25,065 nt of DNA, from positions 1 through 25,065 of the forward strand of contig DLRK01000157.1 in assembly GCA_002501065.1 (NCBI GenBank), written 5' to 3'. A model generated the notes under the pieces. It worked only from the letters and a program-made list of their open reading frames with translations. It did no database searches and was not told where the DNA came from. The position numbers and the translations under genes are program-made. Shown here piece by piece: positions 8,301 through 17,047 of the stretch (position 1 is the first letter of the stretch; the number at the start of each line of letters is the position of its first letter). The stretch is from Akkermansiaceae bacterium UBA7890. Lineage in GTDB: Bacteria > Verrucomicrobiota > Verrucomicrobiia > Verrucomicrobiales > Akkermansiaceae.

Positions 8301-8388
8301 CGACGGTGCCATCAAGCTGGATTTGAAGGCTCGCGCGGGCTCAACCCAGCTCAGCGGAATTGAAATTATCTCCACGGATCTCAAGTAA
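5386..8388 (+). CDS. Exported PQQ-propeller protein with SHD1-like and methyltransferase-like segments
   Basis: Predicted exported protein of 1000 residues. The signal peptide is MNPLKNRLIAPTAAAVLIAL plus a few residues. Residues 27-79 (RTWTGADGMKTFEAELQSYD ... RMTFTQDKLSDGDIAWL) resemble the SHD1 domain common in PVC exported proteins. Residues about 115-465 form a PQQ/BamB-like beta-propeller with blade motifs such as YDTNSGALLWQF, FYCVGATAGKLIWKF and LFCLDATTGEQIWVN. Residues about 475-585 look like a Rossmann fold of the SAM-methyltransferase type with the glycine motif eroded. Residues 784-815 hold GCTNSIIPANG and GCTCSYPLPTGL, a Cys-containing blade. The C-terminal 120 residues look like a carbohydrate-binding beta-sandwich (LRPGSYDVHLTFANP). 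Pyrroloquinoline quinone dependence is not implied by the fold. ATG 5386 is chosen over TTG 5380. Substrate unknown. Confidence 0.85.
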   Translation: MNPLKNRLIAPTAAAVLIALSSSLQSRTWTGADGMKTFEAELQSYDAANGKVSVILPNRKRMTFTQDKLSDGDIAWLKKNGSRPAGKTTRPKEGSAPDAKEADTKPAPTKFHSADWPMWRYDFERTAESPQKLPAHLDLLWQRDLPTPQPAFNDIRLQFDRGYEPVAMGSRLFLASSSEDKVSAYDTNSGALLWQFFCNGPVRLAPVAWNNRIYFGSDDGNFYCVGATAGKLIWKFKAVPSERKLIGNRRLISVWPIRGGPVLKDDRVYFAAGVWPFEGVFLFCLDATTGEQIWVNDSAGHLYGQQPHNAVALGGIAPQGYLLINEGDLVVPCSNAYPGHFDLETGKLKEFKLPLAGRYPGGWYVSLPGKSEQKKTKRKSLLADIGVNVMRHEDRMRSEGNPETRTTIRAGDREFRFKEGFPGVKGEIYSIIAADNKLFISTLAGGLYAFGKSVGRAARHWPGAKPEPEPSGGSPLSVDLLSAVSLHGYSVFLGAPDLVTIRHLVAKTDLHLIVVESEEARVESLRSQLLDLGISRSRVAISLEEPGTFEMPPYFANFIFISDRITVDSRERVFESVRPYGGQLISQTPVGLQTRERTGSLPGSTNYQGDFAQSPDALVKAPLGVLWFDDTLGHFKRSPQPKIVDGIMVSTDKDWLDSSTRERKVDYRLLPPSFSDVYTGRILTEAEALPLKKLPSFEVDQKTVQPSQYRPPAQKDDWKPDAPVAGYRQNPLTGETEPRRFPKSYGCDGGFDYGNIYTMRSGTASFYDKRIDSGTINISGPRSGCTNSIIPANGVLNLPYFYKGCTCSYPLPTGLSMYSLPESHEQWTTWGASDSDALAGKIQRVGINLGAPADRMTEKGTLWLDFPSSGGPSPDIEIETVPAEPKYYYRHSLWMRGGEGWPWVAASGVEDLTSIAIKGLRPGSYDVHLTFANPSKEARCFDVILQERLVSEGFNLNGEMMSHTKAIRNINSDGAIKLDLKARAGSTQLSGIEIISTDLK

Positions 8389-8589
8389 GGGAAAGGGGGC
8401 CTTCGGTCAGGCCGCCGGACGGAAGCGATTGGTTCCGAAGAGGTTGACTGAACTTTTCATGCTCTCCGCATCACAGGAAGCAAGGTGACCTGCCCTTGAA
8501 ATACCCGGATCTGACTTCCGGCATATAGGGAGACCGGGCCTTGACCGCTTGGTTTCTGCGGCGTCAGGCAAGGCCGTAACCGGACAGGG
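8389..8589. other. Convergent intergenic region with hairpin, possible weak terminator
   Basis: This 201-bp spacer separates the converging PQQ and FG-GAP genes. The best structure is GGCCTTG (8537-8543) pairing with CAAGGCC (8569-8575), with an inner stem CCGC (8545-8548)/GCGG (8558-8561). A smaller hairpin CGGAA/TTCCG lies at 8420-8437. Neither is followed by a T-run, so any termination role is uncertain. Confidence 0.3.
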
Positions 8590-11500
8590 TCACTGCGACC
8601 GTCCAGTTCGCAGGAAGGCCTTCACCTCACCGTCGTTGATCCCCGCTACCAGATCGGGACGACCATCGCGATTGAGGTCGATCAGGTTGAGAGACTTGGC
8701 GTCCCCTGCAATGACAAAGCCGCTCTCGGCTGGCGGGATTGCCTCGAAGAATCCTCCCCCTATGTTGCGAAGGATCATTCCGACCCCTCCATCCATGTGC
8801 CCGGTTTCCGGCTGGGGGGAAAAGGAATTTCCCACTGCACACAGGTCGAGGTCGCCGTCGCTCTCAAGATCACTGAAAACCATCGCGAAAATGGGTGCGG
8901 CCTGCGCGAGCCGGGGCAGGGGGCGGAAAGTGAAGCGCCCTGTGCCGTCATTCACGAATATGCCGGATTGAAGGGTGTTGGCCTCATGGCGCGTCGCGGC
9001 TCCAAGTCGTTGCTTGGGATACAGTTCTGCAAGAGTCTTGGTGGCGAAGCTGTGAAAGCTGGCGTGCTGCTTGCCCAAGGATGGCATGGCGTTGCGGGAG
9101 CAACTGAACCCGCGCACCGGAACCATGGTGGCGCCTTCGAACTTGGCTTCCACAATCCTCTTCCTGCCACTGCCGTCCACGTCACCGTAGTAGATTACGG
9201 CAGGATGCCCGGGTGAGGCGTGGTATTTTGAATTAAGCCCCACATTGCCCGCTGCGAAGTCATAATCGCCATCACCATCAACGTCCGCCACTGCCAGGCT
9301 GTTCCACCAGCCGGTGAGAGATTGCAGTCCTGACATGGTGGAAGCGTCAGCAAGGGAGCCTTTCCTGTTCTGGTAGAGTTTCACCGGTCCCCACTCATGA
9401 GCGACAAGAAGGTCGGGCCAGTGATCGCCATTGAAGTCGGCCCACCGGGCAGCCGTCACGAGACCGGTGGCCGCGAGCCCCTTCGGAGTCACTTCGACGA
9501 ATTTGGGAGCGCCCTGCCGGGAGTCGTTGCGGAGCAACTGACTGCGCGGTGTTTCGGGATAGCGGCCCGGGACGCTGCGGCCACCCACGAAGAGGTCGAG
9601 GTCGCCGTCGCGATCGAAGTCCGCCGCACACACAGCCCCACCGCTGATGGTGGCCGCTGGGAGAGTGCCGGCGGGGGCTTTGGCAAAAGAACCTTTCCCA
9701 TCGTTGAGATAGAGGCGGTCGCGCAGGACCGGGTCTCCCGGTTCGCATTCCACTCCACCACTCACGACATACAAATCGAGGTCGCCATCGCGGTCGGCGT
9801 CGAAGAAGAGCGGTGCGATGTCCTCGCAGGCCGCATCGGCCTCGAAAGGATCGGAGGTCTTGAACAGGAAGTGCGCTTCCCGGGAGCCGGGTGTTTCCCG
9901 GCGAAGATGGATGCCTCCGCAGATCCCTGCAGCCTGGCCAAGGTAGAAGTCCTGGCGACCGTCCCCATTGACGTCTCCCCACGCAATTCCCGGGCCCAGT
10001 TGCGAGAGCTTGCCGGGGAGCAGGGGTTGTCTCCTGAAGTCATCGTAGAATCGTTCCACGTGCGCAATGCCGCGCAACATCGGGGAGGGAGCGAAGATGG
10101 GACGAGTCGGAGCGGGGGGCACGATGCCCGTCCGGGGCTCGGTGATGATGTGCAGATTTCCTGCGGCGAGCTTGCCGATCTTCTGCCGTGTTCCCGAGGG
10201 CCAGGTGATGACGAGGGACTCAAGCTCGGTTGCCTCGCCGAGACCGAAGTGAAGCAGCGGTTCGTTGGAGGACATGAAGCCGCGGGAGAGAGTCAGGGTC
10301 TTGGTCTGCAGTGCAGGTTTGATCCCAAGGTGTGCCACCGCGATTGCACCCACGCCCCAGCTGTTTCCGCCCCGTCCCTTCAGCCGCAATGCGAGCCGAT
10401 TCCCCTCGGCCAGATCGTTGCGATAGAGAGAAGGGGGGGCTCCGAAATTATTTACCACCAGATCGAGATCCAGGTCGCCGTCAAGGTCCCCGAGGGCAGC
10501 CCCATAGCTGACCGAATCCCCGGCCAGTCCCCACGCCTCGCCCACGTTTTCGAAGCGCAAATCGCCCGCATTTCGAAAGGCCCAGTTTGCGGAGACGAGA
10601 GGCTTCTGCTTCGCCCAAAACGCATTGGCTGCGGTTTGCCCCCTGTTGCCGATGAGATCCTCCTCCTGCTTGCGCAGGTCGCTGTTGAACCAGTCCCGGC
10701 TCATTCCGGTCGAAATGTAGACATCGTCGCGTCCGTCGCAGTCGAAGTCGGCAAACTTGACGGTCCAGGTCCAGTCGGTGGCCGCCAGGCCGCAGAGGTG
10801 GGCGACTTCCATGAAGCGTCCCGTACCGGTGTTGAGATAAACAGCATTGCGCATATACTGGCGCGGGGAGGGGAAGTTGAGGAACCACGAGTCGCTCTCG
10901 CGACCGGTCATGTTGCCCATCGACATCTTCTCCTTGTAGTGGGTGCTGCCCGCCATGTCGGAGGCCATGTAGTCCAGGTGCCCGTCGTTGTTGATGTCCG
11001 CCACGTCGGATCCCATGGAAAACCAGGGAGTGTGGGGCAGCACCTCGGGAGCGAGGTCACTGAAGGTGCCGTCCCTGTTGTTGCGGTAAAGCCGGTCTGC
11101 TCCATAGAAGTCATTGGCGACGTAGAGATCGATCCAGCCGTCGGAATCGTAATCCCACCAGGTTGCGGAGAGCCCGTAGCCGGTGGTCCAGATTCCCGCG
11201 GCCTTGCTCACATCCGTGAACTGGGGGCGACCCGCATCGTCGTTGCCGTCGTTGCGAAAGAGGTAGTCGAACTGGGCACTGGCCACCTGCTTGTATTTGC
11301 CCCCCGGCATCTTGACCAGGCCCGCATACTGGGCATAGCGGTCAGGCAGAATCGGTTCGCCATCCGGACCGGTTGCGACTTTGAACCGTTCCTGGAGGAG
11401 GCCGGGCGGGGGCTTGATGCGATTGGTGACGAGATAGAGATCAAGATCGCCATCGCGGTCGTAGTCGGCAAAGGCCGCCATCAGGCTTGCGCCCCGGAAG

Positions 11501-11958
11501 GTCAGGCCGCTGGCCCGGGCCACGTCGGTGAAGGTTCCGTCGCCGCGGTTCAGGTAGAGGCGGTTGGGAAAACCGAACATGCAGACGAAAAGATCGAGTC
11601 GTCCGTCTCCATTCACGTCCGCCCAGGTCGTGCCCGCGCTCCAACCGCTCGTAACGGTGATCCCGGCCTTCTTGGTGGTGTTTTCGAATCGGAAGTCGCC
11701 CAGGTTGCGATAAAGTTGTCCGCCATCTGCCGGATCGGTGAAGAAGAGATCGGGTTTTCCGTCGTCGTCGTAGTCGCCGATGGCCACCCCGCCACCGGTG
11801 AACGATCCGCTGATCGCGTCCTCGAGACCGGGCGGGGGATTCCAGTCATGTTCGAAATCGATCCCGGTGCGCTCTGATTCGAGCTTCGTGAAACTGCCCC
11901 CGAAGCACGAGAAGGTGCTCGCAAGAAGCAAGAAGCAGGCGGGAGGAAAAGAGTGCAT
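8590..11958 (-). CDS. Exported FG-GAP/VCBS repeat protein with ASPIC/UnbV domain
   Basis: Predicted exported protein of 1122 residues. The N-terminus MHSFPPACFLLLASTFSCFG is a signal sequence; a lipid anchor at the Cys is possible but the lipobox is poor. About fifteen Ca-binding loops of the D-x-D/N-x-DG-x-x-D type punctuate the protein (GDYDDDGKPDL, ADVNGDGRLDL, WDYDSDGWIDL, ADFDRDGDLDL, DLNRDGRPDL and others), as in integrin-like beta-propellers. Residues about 520-605 form an ASPIC/UnbV domain (GNSWGVGA, LLHFGLG, ITWPSGTRQ). It separates an N-terminal propeller (about 45-515) from a C-terminal one (about 640-1120). This fused layout is typical of PVC exported proteins of unknown role, related to CRTAC1 of animals. 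The frame stays open to 12246, but that extension lies antisense to the next gene's signal peptide and LamG domain, so the start at 11958 is preferred. Divergent from the CotH gene by 64 bp. Confidence 0.88.
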   Translation of the reverse strand: MHSFPPACFLLLASTFSCFGGSFTKLESERTGIDFEHDWNPPPGLEDAISGSFTGGGVAIGDYDDDGKPDLFFTDPADGGQLYRNLGDFRFENTTKKAGITVTSGWSAGTTWADVNGDGRLDLFVCMFGFPNRLYLNRGDGTFTDVARASGLTFRGASLMAAFADYDRDGDLDLYLVTNRIKPPPGLLQERFKVATGPDGEPILPDRYAQYAGLVKMPGGKYKQVASAQFDYLFRNDGNDDAGRPQFTDVSKAAGIWTTGYGLSATWWDYDSDGWIDLYVANDFYGADRLYRNNRDGTFSDLAPEVLPHTPWFSMGSDVADINNDGHLDYMASDMAGSTHYKEKMSMGNMTGRESDSWFLNFPSPRQYMRNAVYLNTGTGRFMEVAHLCGLAATDWTWTVKFADFDCDGRDDVYISTGMSRDWFNSDLRKQEEDLIGNRGQTAANAFWAKQKPLVSANWAFRNAGDLRFENVGEAWGLAGDSVSYGAALGDLDGDLDLDLVVNNFGAPPSLYRNDLAEGNRLALRLKGRGGNSWGVGAIAVAHLGIKPALQTKTLTLSRGFMSSNEPLLHFGLGEATELESLVITWPSGTRQKIGKLAAGNLHIITEPRTGIVPPAPTRPIFAPSPMLRGIAHVERFYDDFRRQPLLPGKLSQLGPGIAWGDVNGDGRQDFYLGQAAGICGGIHLRRETPGSREAHFLFKTSDPFEADAACEDIAPLFFDADRDGDLDLYVVSGGVECEPGDPVLRDRLYLNDGKGSFAKAPAGTLPAATISGGAVCAADFDRDGDLDLFVGGRSVPGRYPETPRSQLLRNDSRQGAPKFVEVTPKGLAATGLVTAARWADFNGDHWPDLLVAHEWGPVKLYQNRKGSLADASTMSGLQSLTGWWNSLAVADVDGDGDYDFAAGNVGLNSKYHASPGHPAVIYYGDVDGSGRKRIVEAKFEGATMVPVRGFSCSRNAMPSLGKQHASFHSFATKTLAELYPKQRLGAATRHEANTLQSGIFVNDGTGRFTFRPLPRLAQAAPIFAMVFSDLESDGDLDLCAVGNSFSPQPETGHMDGGVGMILRNIGGGFFEAIPPAESGFVIAGDAKSLNLIDLNRDGRPDLVAGINDGEVKAFLRTGRSQ

Positions 11959-12022
11959 GACGAGGGCGAGAAGATGGTGATAGAGTTCCCGCCCCTCTTC
12001 GTCCACCACAACTCCCCCTCGA

Positions 12023-15000
12023 ATGTTCCAGGCACTGGTCAGAACGGCGTTGACCGTATCTGTGTTCGCGCTCATTTCCGCCGCCGATGCGGATCTGGTG
12101 GCGCACTGGCCCCTCGACACCAATGCGGAGGATGTCGTCGGGGGATATGATGGATTTACGGGCGGAGGAGTGGTTTTTGGAGCGGAGGGAGCCGCGGACC
12201 ATTCGGGATCGGCCGCGGAGTTCAACGGGTCGTCCTCCACGATCACGGTGCCCTATTCCGCCGCATTGAATCCAGACAGTTTCACGGTGGCGATGTGGGC
12301 TAACGCGGACAGTACGGGTGGCTTTGCCTCCGCCATCACAAGCCGCGATGATGATGGCGGATCGGTGAACGGATACATCATCTACAATGACAGCGCGGGC
12401 CGCTGGAATTTTTGGACCGGAGGCGGAGGGCCCTCCGGATCCTGGCCCCAGCTTCCGGGGCCTCCGGTGCAGATTGGATCCTGGACTCATCTCGCAATCA
12501 GTTACGATGCGGGTTCGCGGACCATGCGCCTGCATGTCAATGGGGCGCTTGAACAGTCGGCATCGGGCGCCGGGCTTTACAGCCCGAACGGTTCACAAGC
12601 GGAAGATCTCCACCTCGGCTCGGGTGCGGACAACGGGAGACAGTTCTATTTCGACGGACTCCTCGATGACGTGGGACTGTGGGACGAGGCTCTCACCACG
12701 GCGCAGATTCAGGAGGTAATGAATAGAGGGATTCCCGGCGGTGCACCGCTAGTGGTGTCCTTTGCCGCCGCACCACCCTTCACCGACTCAGGAGAGAGCG
12801 TGACCTTGTCCTGGGATACATTGCGCGCAGGTTCGCTTTCCATCGCGCCGGATGTTGGGATGGTTGCCGGGGCGACGGGAAGTGTGGTGGTGAGTCCCAC
12901 CCAGACCACCACCTACACGCTCACTGCCGTGGGCAATTCTCCCCCCAACGCGGTGGCCCGAATCACCGTAGGGGTGGATGTGGAAGCGCTGCCACCAGTG
13001 CTCAACGAGTTCGTCGCCGACAACGAAACAGGACTCAGCGACAGAGAAGGGGACCGGGAAGATTGGATTGAGATCTACAACCCGAACCCCTTTGCGATCG
13101 AGTTGGGGGGATGGTCCCTGACCGATGATCCCGCCGAGCCCGGCAAATGGATCTTTCCTTCCCACGTTCTCGAGAGCGACGGCTATCTCGTGGTCTTTGC
13201 TTCGGAGAAGAATGGCCCGCTGGATGCTTCCTTCAGACTTGCTGGCGGGGGTGAGTATCTCGCCCTGGTTTCGCCGGATGGCGACATCGTTCAGGAGTTC
13301 GCTCCCACCTATCCGTCCCAGTTCGACGATGTCGCCTTCGGGATTCCGACCGGGGGTGGCGTTGCCGTTTCGCTCAGACCCACTCCGGGTGCCGCCAATG
13401 GGCCGGGTCTCTCCGAGATCCCGCCAGCAATCCTCAGCGTCAACCAGCATCCGCTCTCGCCTTCTCAGAGCGAGGCACTGGTGATCACCGCCGAGATTGA
13501 ACCCCGCCTCGGAGCGATCGCTACCGTCACTCTCACTTATCGCGTCGATTTCGATCGCGAGTTCTCCCTCCATATGACTCAGGTGGGCGAAACCAGCTAC
13601 CGCGCCACTATTCCGGCTACAGCCTACTCCGCGGGAGACATGGTGCGCTGGTTCGTCATCGCCAGCACGACAGGCAGAGAGACCACGCGCTCGCCCGCCT
13701 TTCCTGATCCCACCGAATCCGCGCAGTATCACGGAACAGTGGTGGCAGATCCCTCTATCACCTCCTCGCTTCCGGTTCTGCACTGGTTTGTTCAGAACAC
13801 GGGTGCCAGCAATACGCGCGCCGGGACACGGGCCAGCCTCTACTTCGCCGGGCGGTTTTACGACAACATCTTCTGCCGCATTCGAGGGCAAAGCACCGCC
13901 AACTGGCCCAAGCACAAGTATAAGTTCGATTTCTATCGCGGAGGGCACTTCTTCTGGAAGGAAGGAGCCCCCAGAGTGGAGGAGTTCAACGTCAACTCGC
14001 ACTACCGCGATGGCTACGTGCGCGAGAATGCGATCTTTGCCTTCCTCAACGAAGCCGGTTCGCCTGCGCCCACCACGATGTACATGTGGATTCGCCAAAA
14101 CGGAGCAGACTTCGGGCTCTTTTCGTTCGTGGAGCAGATCGACGAGGAGTTCCTGGGTCGCCACGGTTTTGATGCCAGCGGTCCGATGTACAAGGCGATC
14201 AATGTCCCCGCCACTCTTTCACCCACCGTCAACACCAGTCTTTATCGCAAGGTTCTCAATCGTGATGACCCCTACACCGATCTCCGTGATTTTACTGCCA
14301 GCATCAATATCTCCAATCCGAATCGCTTCGCCTATGTCGCCGATGAGGTGAACCTTCCCAACTACATCAACGTGATGGCTGCAATGGCGGTTCCCTTTAA
14401 TCACGATCAACTCACCAAGAACTACTATCTCTACCGCGATCCGCATCGCCAGGAGTGGTTCCGATTCCCCTGGGACGGGGACGCGGGATTGCCCTCTGGC
14501 ACCACGAGTTCTCACGAGAACTGGGCCAGTCCGCTCTACGGCGACGCGAGGCACACGCAGGAACTGGTTAACGGCAATCCCAACCCGACCTGGCAGAATC
14601 ACATGCACGCGGCTATTCTGGACAATCCCATCACCCGGGAAATATACATGCGGCGCTTGCGCAACCTCGCCGATCATTACCTTCGGGTGGACCGGAGCGG
14701 AAATGGATGGTTTGAGAATCTCATCAACGGGTGGGATAACGAGATTTCGGCGGATGCTGCCCGTGACTTTCAGCTATGGTCGCCCCAGGGAATCAGATCC
14801 CTCAGCGGCACGGTTTCGAATGTTCTCAACACCTCTCTACCCAATCGGCGCACCGCCCTTTTCCGAACCTACGGACCACCCGGAACCGGACTCGTTCCCT
14901 ATCCTGAGCCCTCAAATGCAGTGGTTGAATTTGGAGTGATCGACTTCAACCCCGCCAGCGGTGATCAGGACCACGAATACATAGAGATCACCAATGCCAA

Positions 15001-16057
15001 CGATTATGCAGTCGATCTCAGTGGTTGGCGAATCGATGGTGGCATTGCCTTCACCTTCCCGCCGGGTGCTGTGATTCCGGCTGCCGGTGCCGACCCCGAG
15101 CGCGGCAAGGTTTTCCTGAGCCCCGACGTGATCTCCTTCCGCAGGCGCCCCTCCAGTCCCACGGGGGGCGAATCCCGGATCGTGCTCGGCAACTACGCCG
15201 GTCACCTCTCGAACTTCGGAGAGACTCTTGTGCTCATTGACGACACCGGACGCCAGGTTGCCCGGACCGTGCTGACCCCTCTCCCCAGCGATGTGCAGCT
15301 CTATCTCGCGGTTTCCGAGATCATGTATCACCCGGTGGTGGAGGCGGCCGAGTTCATCGAGTTGATCAACATCAGCGAGGTGGCTACCCTTGACCTCACC
15401 AACGTGAGGTTCAGTGCCGGGGTGGAGTTCGATTTCACCGGGGGTGCGGTGACCTCCCTTGCTCCGGGCGCCCGGGTGCTGGTCGTACGTGACCTGATCA
15501 CCTTTGCCGCCGTTTACGGGACCGGGTTGCCGGTGGCCGGTGTCTTCGCCAATGGCAGCGCGCTCTCCAACGGCGGTGAGCGCATCAAGATTGACGACGC
15601 TTCGGGGAGCACTGCGATCAACTTCAGCTATCTTGACGTGGAGCCATGGCCATCTGCCGCCGATGGCGGGGGCTGCAGCATTGTCCTCAGGCGACCGGAG
15701 GCGGGAACAGATCCCGACGTCCCCTTGAGTTGGAGATCGAGTGCGTTGCCGGGTGGCAACCCGGGCGGCAGCGATCACCTCGCGTTCGCCGGGGGAGACT
15801 TGATCGCCTACGCTTTGGCGAGCGGCCCCGCATTCGAGAACTCCCCGGCCGGAGTGACCTTCAGCTACCGTCACCGCCTGGGCGCTGACAATGCGGATCT
15901 CACGGTCGAGTGGTCGAGCGACTTGATGGTCTGGGACTCTGAAGCTCTCATCCTCCTTGACCGGCTTCCGGATGGCGAGGGAGGGGAGACCGTTTCGTGG
16001 CGCATACCCTCCGGATTACGGGGATTTGTGCGCTTGCGGGTGGTGGCGGCGCCCTGA
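12023..16057 (+). CDS. Exported LamG-LTD-CotH kinase-like-LTD-LTD protein
   Basis: Predicted exported protein of 1344 residues. The signal peptide MFQALVRTALTVSVFALISA ends at ADA near residue 23. Domains in order: LamG (about 25-233; VAHWPLD ... DLHLGSGADNG ... LLDDVGLWDEAL); an Ig-like stretch (240-315); lamin-tail domain 1 (321-416; LNEFVADNETG, EDWIEIYNPN); a beta-sandwich (about 465-560); CotH kinase-like domain (about 579-950); lamin-tail 2 (966-1076) and 3 (1093-1206); and a C-terminal tail ending FVRLRVVAAP. The CotH domain keeps RGQSTANWPKHKYKFDF (Lys630/632/634 as nucleotide-binding candidates), NHDQLTKNYYLYRD (Asp795) and PWDGD (Asp818), matching the catalytic and metal Asp pattern of CotH. 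CotH of Bacillus phosphorylates spore-coat proteins; here substrates would be exported or surface proteins (inference). The LamG domain is related to those of the next two genes. Confidence 0.88.
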   Translation: MFQALVRTALTVSVFALISAADADLVAHWPLDTNAEDVVGGYDGFTGGGVVFGAEGAADHSGSAAEFNGSSSTITVPYSAALNPDSFTVAMWANADSTGGFASAITSRDDDGGSVNGYIIYNDSAGRWNFWTGGGGPSGSWPQLPGPPVQIGSWTHLAISYDAGSRTMRLHVNGALEQSASGAGLYSPNGSQAEDLHLGSGADNGRQFYFDGLLDDVGLWDEALTTAQIQEVMNRGIPGGAPLVVSFAAAPPFTDSGESVTLSWDTLRAGSLSIAPDVGMVAGATGSVVVSPTQTTTYTLTAVGNSPPNAVARITVGVDVEALPPVLNEFVADNETGLSDREGDREDWIEIYNPNPFAIELGGWSLTDDPAEPGKWIFPSHVLESDGYLVVFASEKNGPLDASFRLAGGGEYLALVSPDGDIVQEFAPTYPSQFDDVAFGIPTGGGVAVSLRPTPGAANGPGLSEIPPAILSVNQHPLSPSQSEALVITAEIEPRLGAIATVTLTYRVDFDREFSLHMTQVGETSYRATIPATAYSAGDMVRWFVIASTTGRETTRSPAFPDPTESAQYHGTVVADPSITSSLPVLHWFVQNTGASNTRAGTRASLYFAGRFYDNIFCRIRGQSTANWPKHKYKFDFYRGGHFFWKEGAPRVEEFNVNSHYRDGYVRENAIFAFLNEAGSPAPTTMYMWIRQNGADFGLFSFVEQIDEEFLGRHGFDASGPMYKAINVPATLSPTVNTSLYRKVLNRDDPYTDLRDFTASINISNPNRFAYVADEVNLPNYINVMAAMAVPFNHDQLTKNYYLYRDPHRQEWFRFPWDGDAGLPSGTTSSHENWASPLYGDARHTQELVNGNPNPTWQNHMHAAILDNPITREIYMRRLRNLADHYLRVDRSGNGWFENLINGWDNEISADAARDFQLWSPQGIRSLSGTVSNVLNTSLPNRRTALFRTYGPPGTGLVPYPEPSNAVVEFGVIDFNPASGDQDHEYIEITNANDYAVDLSGWRIDGGIAFTFPPGAVIPAAGADPERGKVFLSPDVISFRRRPSSPTGGESRIVLGNYAGHLSNFGETLVLIDDTGRQVARTVLTPLPSDVQLYLAVSEIMYHPVVEAAEFIELINISEVATLDLTNVRFSAGVEFDFTGGAVTSLAPGARVLVVRDLITFAAVYGTGLPVAGVFANGSALSNGGERIKIDDASGSTAINFSYLDVEPWPSAADGGGCSIVLRRPEAGTDPDVPLSWRSSALPGGNPGGSDHLAFAGGDLIAYALASGPAFENSPAGVTFSYRHRLGADNADLTVEWSSDLMVWDSEALILLDRLPDGEGGETVSWRIPSGLRGFVRLRVVAAP

Positions 16058-16137
16058 CCTGTCGCGTCCCGGCGCTAGAGGAAACAATAGTCTCTTCACG
16101 CTTGCGAACTCCGGGATTTCCCTAAGAATTCATTGAG

Positions 16138-16932
16138 ATGAAAGGCCTAACGATCTCTTGCGCTCTTTTCGCGACCGCTCTCGCTGCTTCCCTTCCCGCT
16201 GGTGCAGGGGTGATTGCCTGGTGGCCTCTCGATAATGACGCCAATGATGCCTCCGGAAACGGCCACAACGGATCGGTGGTAGGGGGCACGGTCAACTTCG
16301 GTCAAGCGGGTGCCAATGCGGCCACGGGGTTCTCTGCAAGTTTCCCGGATCAGGGTCACATCGACGTGCCTTACGCTGCTGCGCTGAATCCCGGAACCCA
16401 GGCACCCAATGGCTCGGGCAGCTTCACCATCGCGCTCTGGGCAAACTCCTCGAATAACGGGGGCTTCAATTCGCCCTTCACAGCACGCGAGGACAACGGA
16501 GCGTCCGTGAATGGTCCGATTATTTACAATAACAACGGTGGCAACTGGAGTTACTGGGCCGGCAACAACGGACCTTCCGGGCAATGGAATGCCATCAATG
16601 GTCCAGCTGTGCCTCTCAACACCTGGCAACACGTGGCGGTTACTTATGATTCGTCGACGCAGACTCGTAACATGTATATCGATGGCATCGAGGTGCTCAC
16701 CGCGAACATCGGGGTCTCCGCCAACGTCCTGCGCGATATTCACATCGGATCCGGTCGGGACGACGGACGCGACTTCTACTGGAATGGGCAAATCGACGAC
16801 GTGGTCATGTATGACGAGGCCCTGAGCGCAGCTCAGATCCAGAATGTCATGATCAACAGCGTCCCTGAGCCCAGCAGCACGGGCCTCATCGCCTTGGCGG
16901 CCTTCGGTTTCGTCCTGCGCCGCCGCCGATAA
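16138..16932 (+). CDS. LamG domain protein with PEP-CTERM sorting signal
   Basis: Predicted surface protein of 264 residues. The signal peptide is MKGLTISCALFATALAASLP, cut near AGAG (about residue 23). One LamG domain fills residues about 25-240: IAWWPLDNDANDASGNGHNG, then SFTIALWANSS, WSYWAGNNGPSGQWNAI, NTWQHVAVTYD and IHIGSGRDDGRDFYWNGQID. The C-terminus is a full PEP-CTERM signal: VPEPSS (242-247), a hydrophobic stretch (about 248-260) and RRRR. Exosortase enzymes recognise this tail and cleave and transfer the protein toward the cell surface or exopolysaccharide; no exosortase lies in the window. It starts 80 bases after the CotH gene on the same strand and is closed by a strong terminator at 16959. 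A weak GAG precedes the ATG. Confidence 0.92.
   Translation: MKGLTISCALFATALAASLPAGAGVIAWWPLDNDANDASGNGHNGSVVGGTVNFGQAGANAATGFSASFPDQGHIDVPYAAALNPGTQAPNGSGSFTIALWANSSNNGGFNSPFTAREDNGASVNGPIIYNNNGGNWSYWAGNNGPSGQWNAINGPAVPLNTWQHVAVTYDSSTQTRNMYIDGIEVLTANIGVSANVLRDIHIGSGRDDGRDFYWNGQIDDVVMYDEALSAAQIQNVMINSVPEPSSTGLIALAAFGFVLRRRR
16200..16855 (+). repeat. LamG domain copy A of a three-copy coding repeat
   Basis: This coding segment is repeated at 17115-17770 (copy B) and 18430-19080 (copy C). The protein block from WSYWAGNNGPSGQWNAIN onward is shared by all three. DNA differences fall mostly at third codon positions: for example the block starting at GGCAACTGGAG (A 16540, B 17450, C 18758) differs by scattered synonymous changes. 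Confidence 0.85.
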
Positions 16933-16958
16933 ACCGCAGGCGTCACGGAATTCAGAAG

Positions 16959-16996
16959 ACCGGTAGACCCACTCCCCTGGGTTTGCCGGTTTTTTT
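16959..16996 (+). terminator. Rho-independent terminator of the LamG/PEP-CTERM gene
   Basis: A 13-base stem (16959-16971 with 16978-16990, beginning ACCGG and ending CCGGT, two G-U pairs) closes a six-base loop CTCCCC. It runs straight into a T-run (16990-16996). It lies 27 bases past the stop codon and is the only textbook intrinsic terminator in the window. It separates this gene from the next LamG gene, which must have its own promoter or rely on readthrough. Confidence 0.85.
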
Positions 16997-17047
16997 CGCC
17001 TCCTCTCTGCAAGTTTTCCCTCCAGCCCGAAACCACTCCCATAGATC

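Noticed and set aside
9397..11877. 826-residue open frame on the plus strand inside the FG-GAP gene
   Set aside because: It is the antisense of the Ca-binding repeats: low-complexity Val/Glu/Gly-rich runs, no signal peptide, no domain. GC-rich codon bias keeps the opposite frame open.
12788..14164. 458-residue minus-strand open frame inside the first CotH gene
   Set aside because: Antisense shadow of LTD and CotH coding sequence; no start signal or domain.
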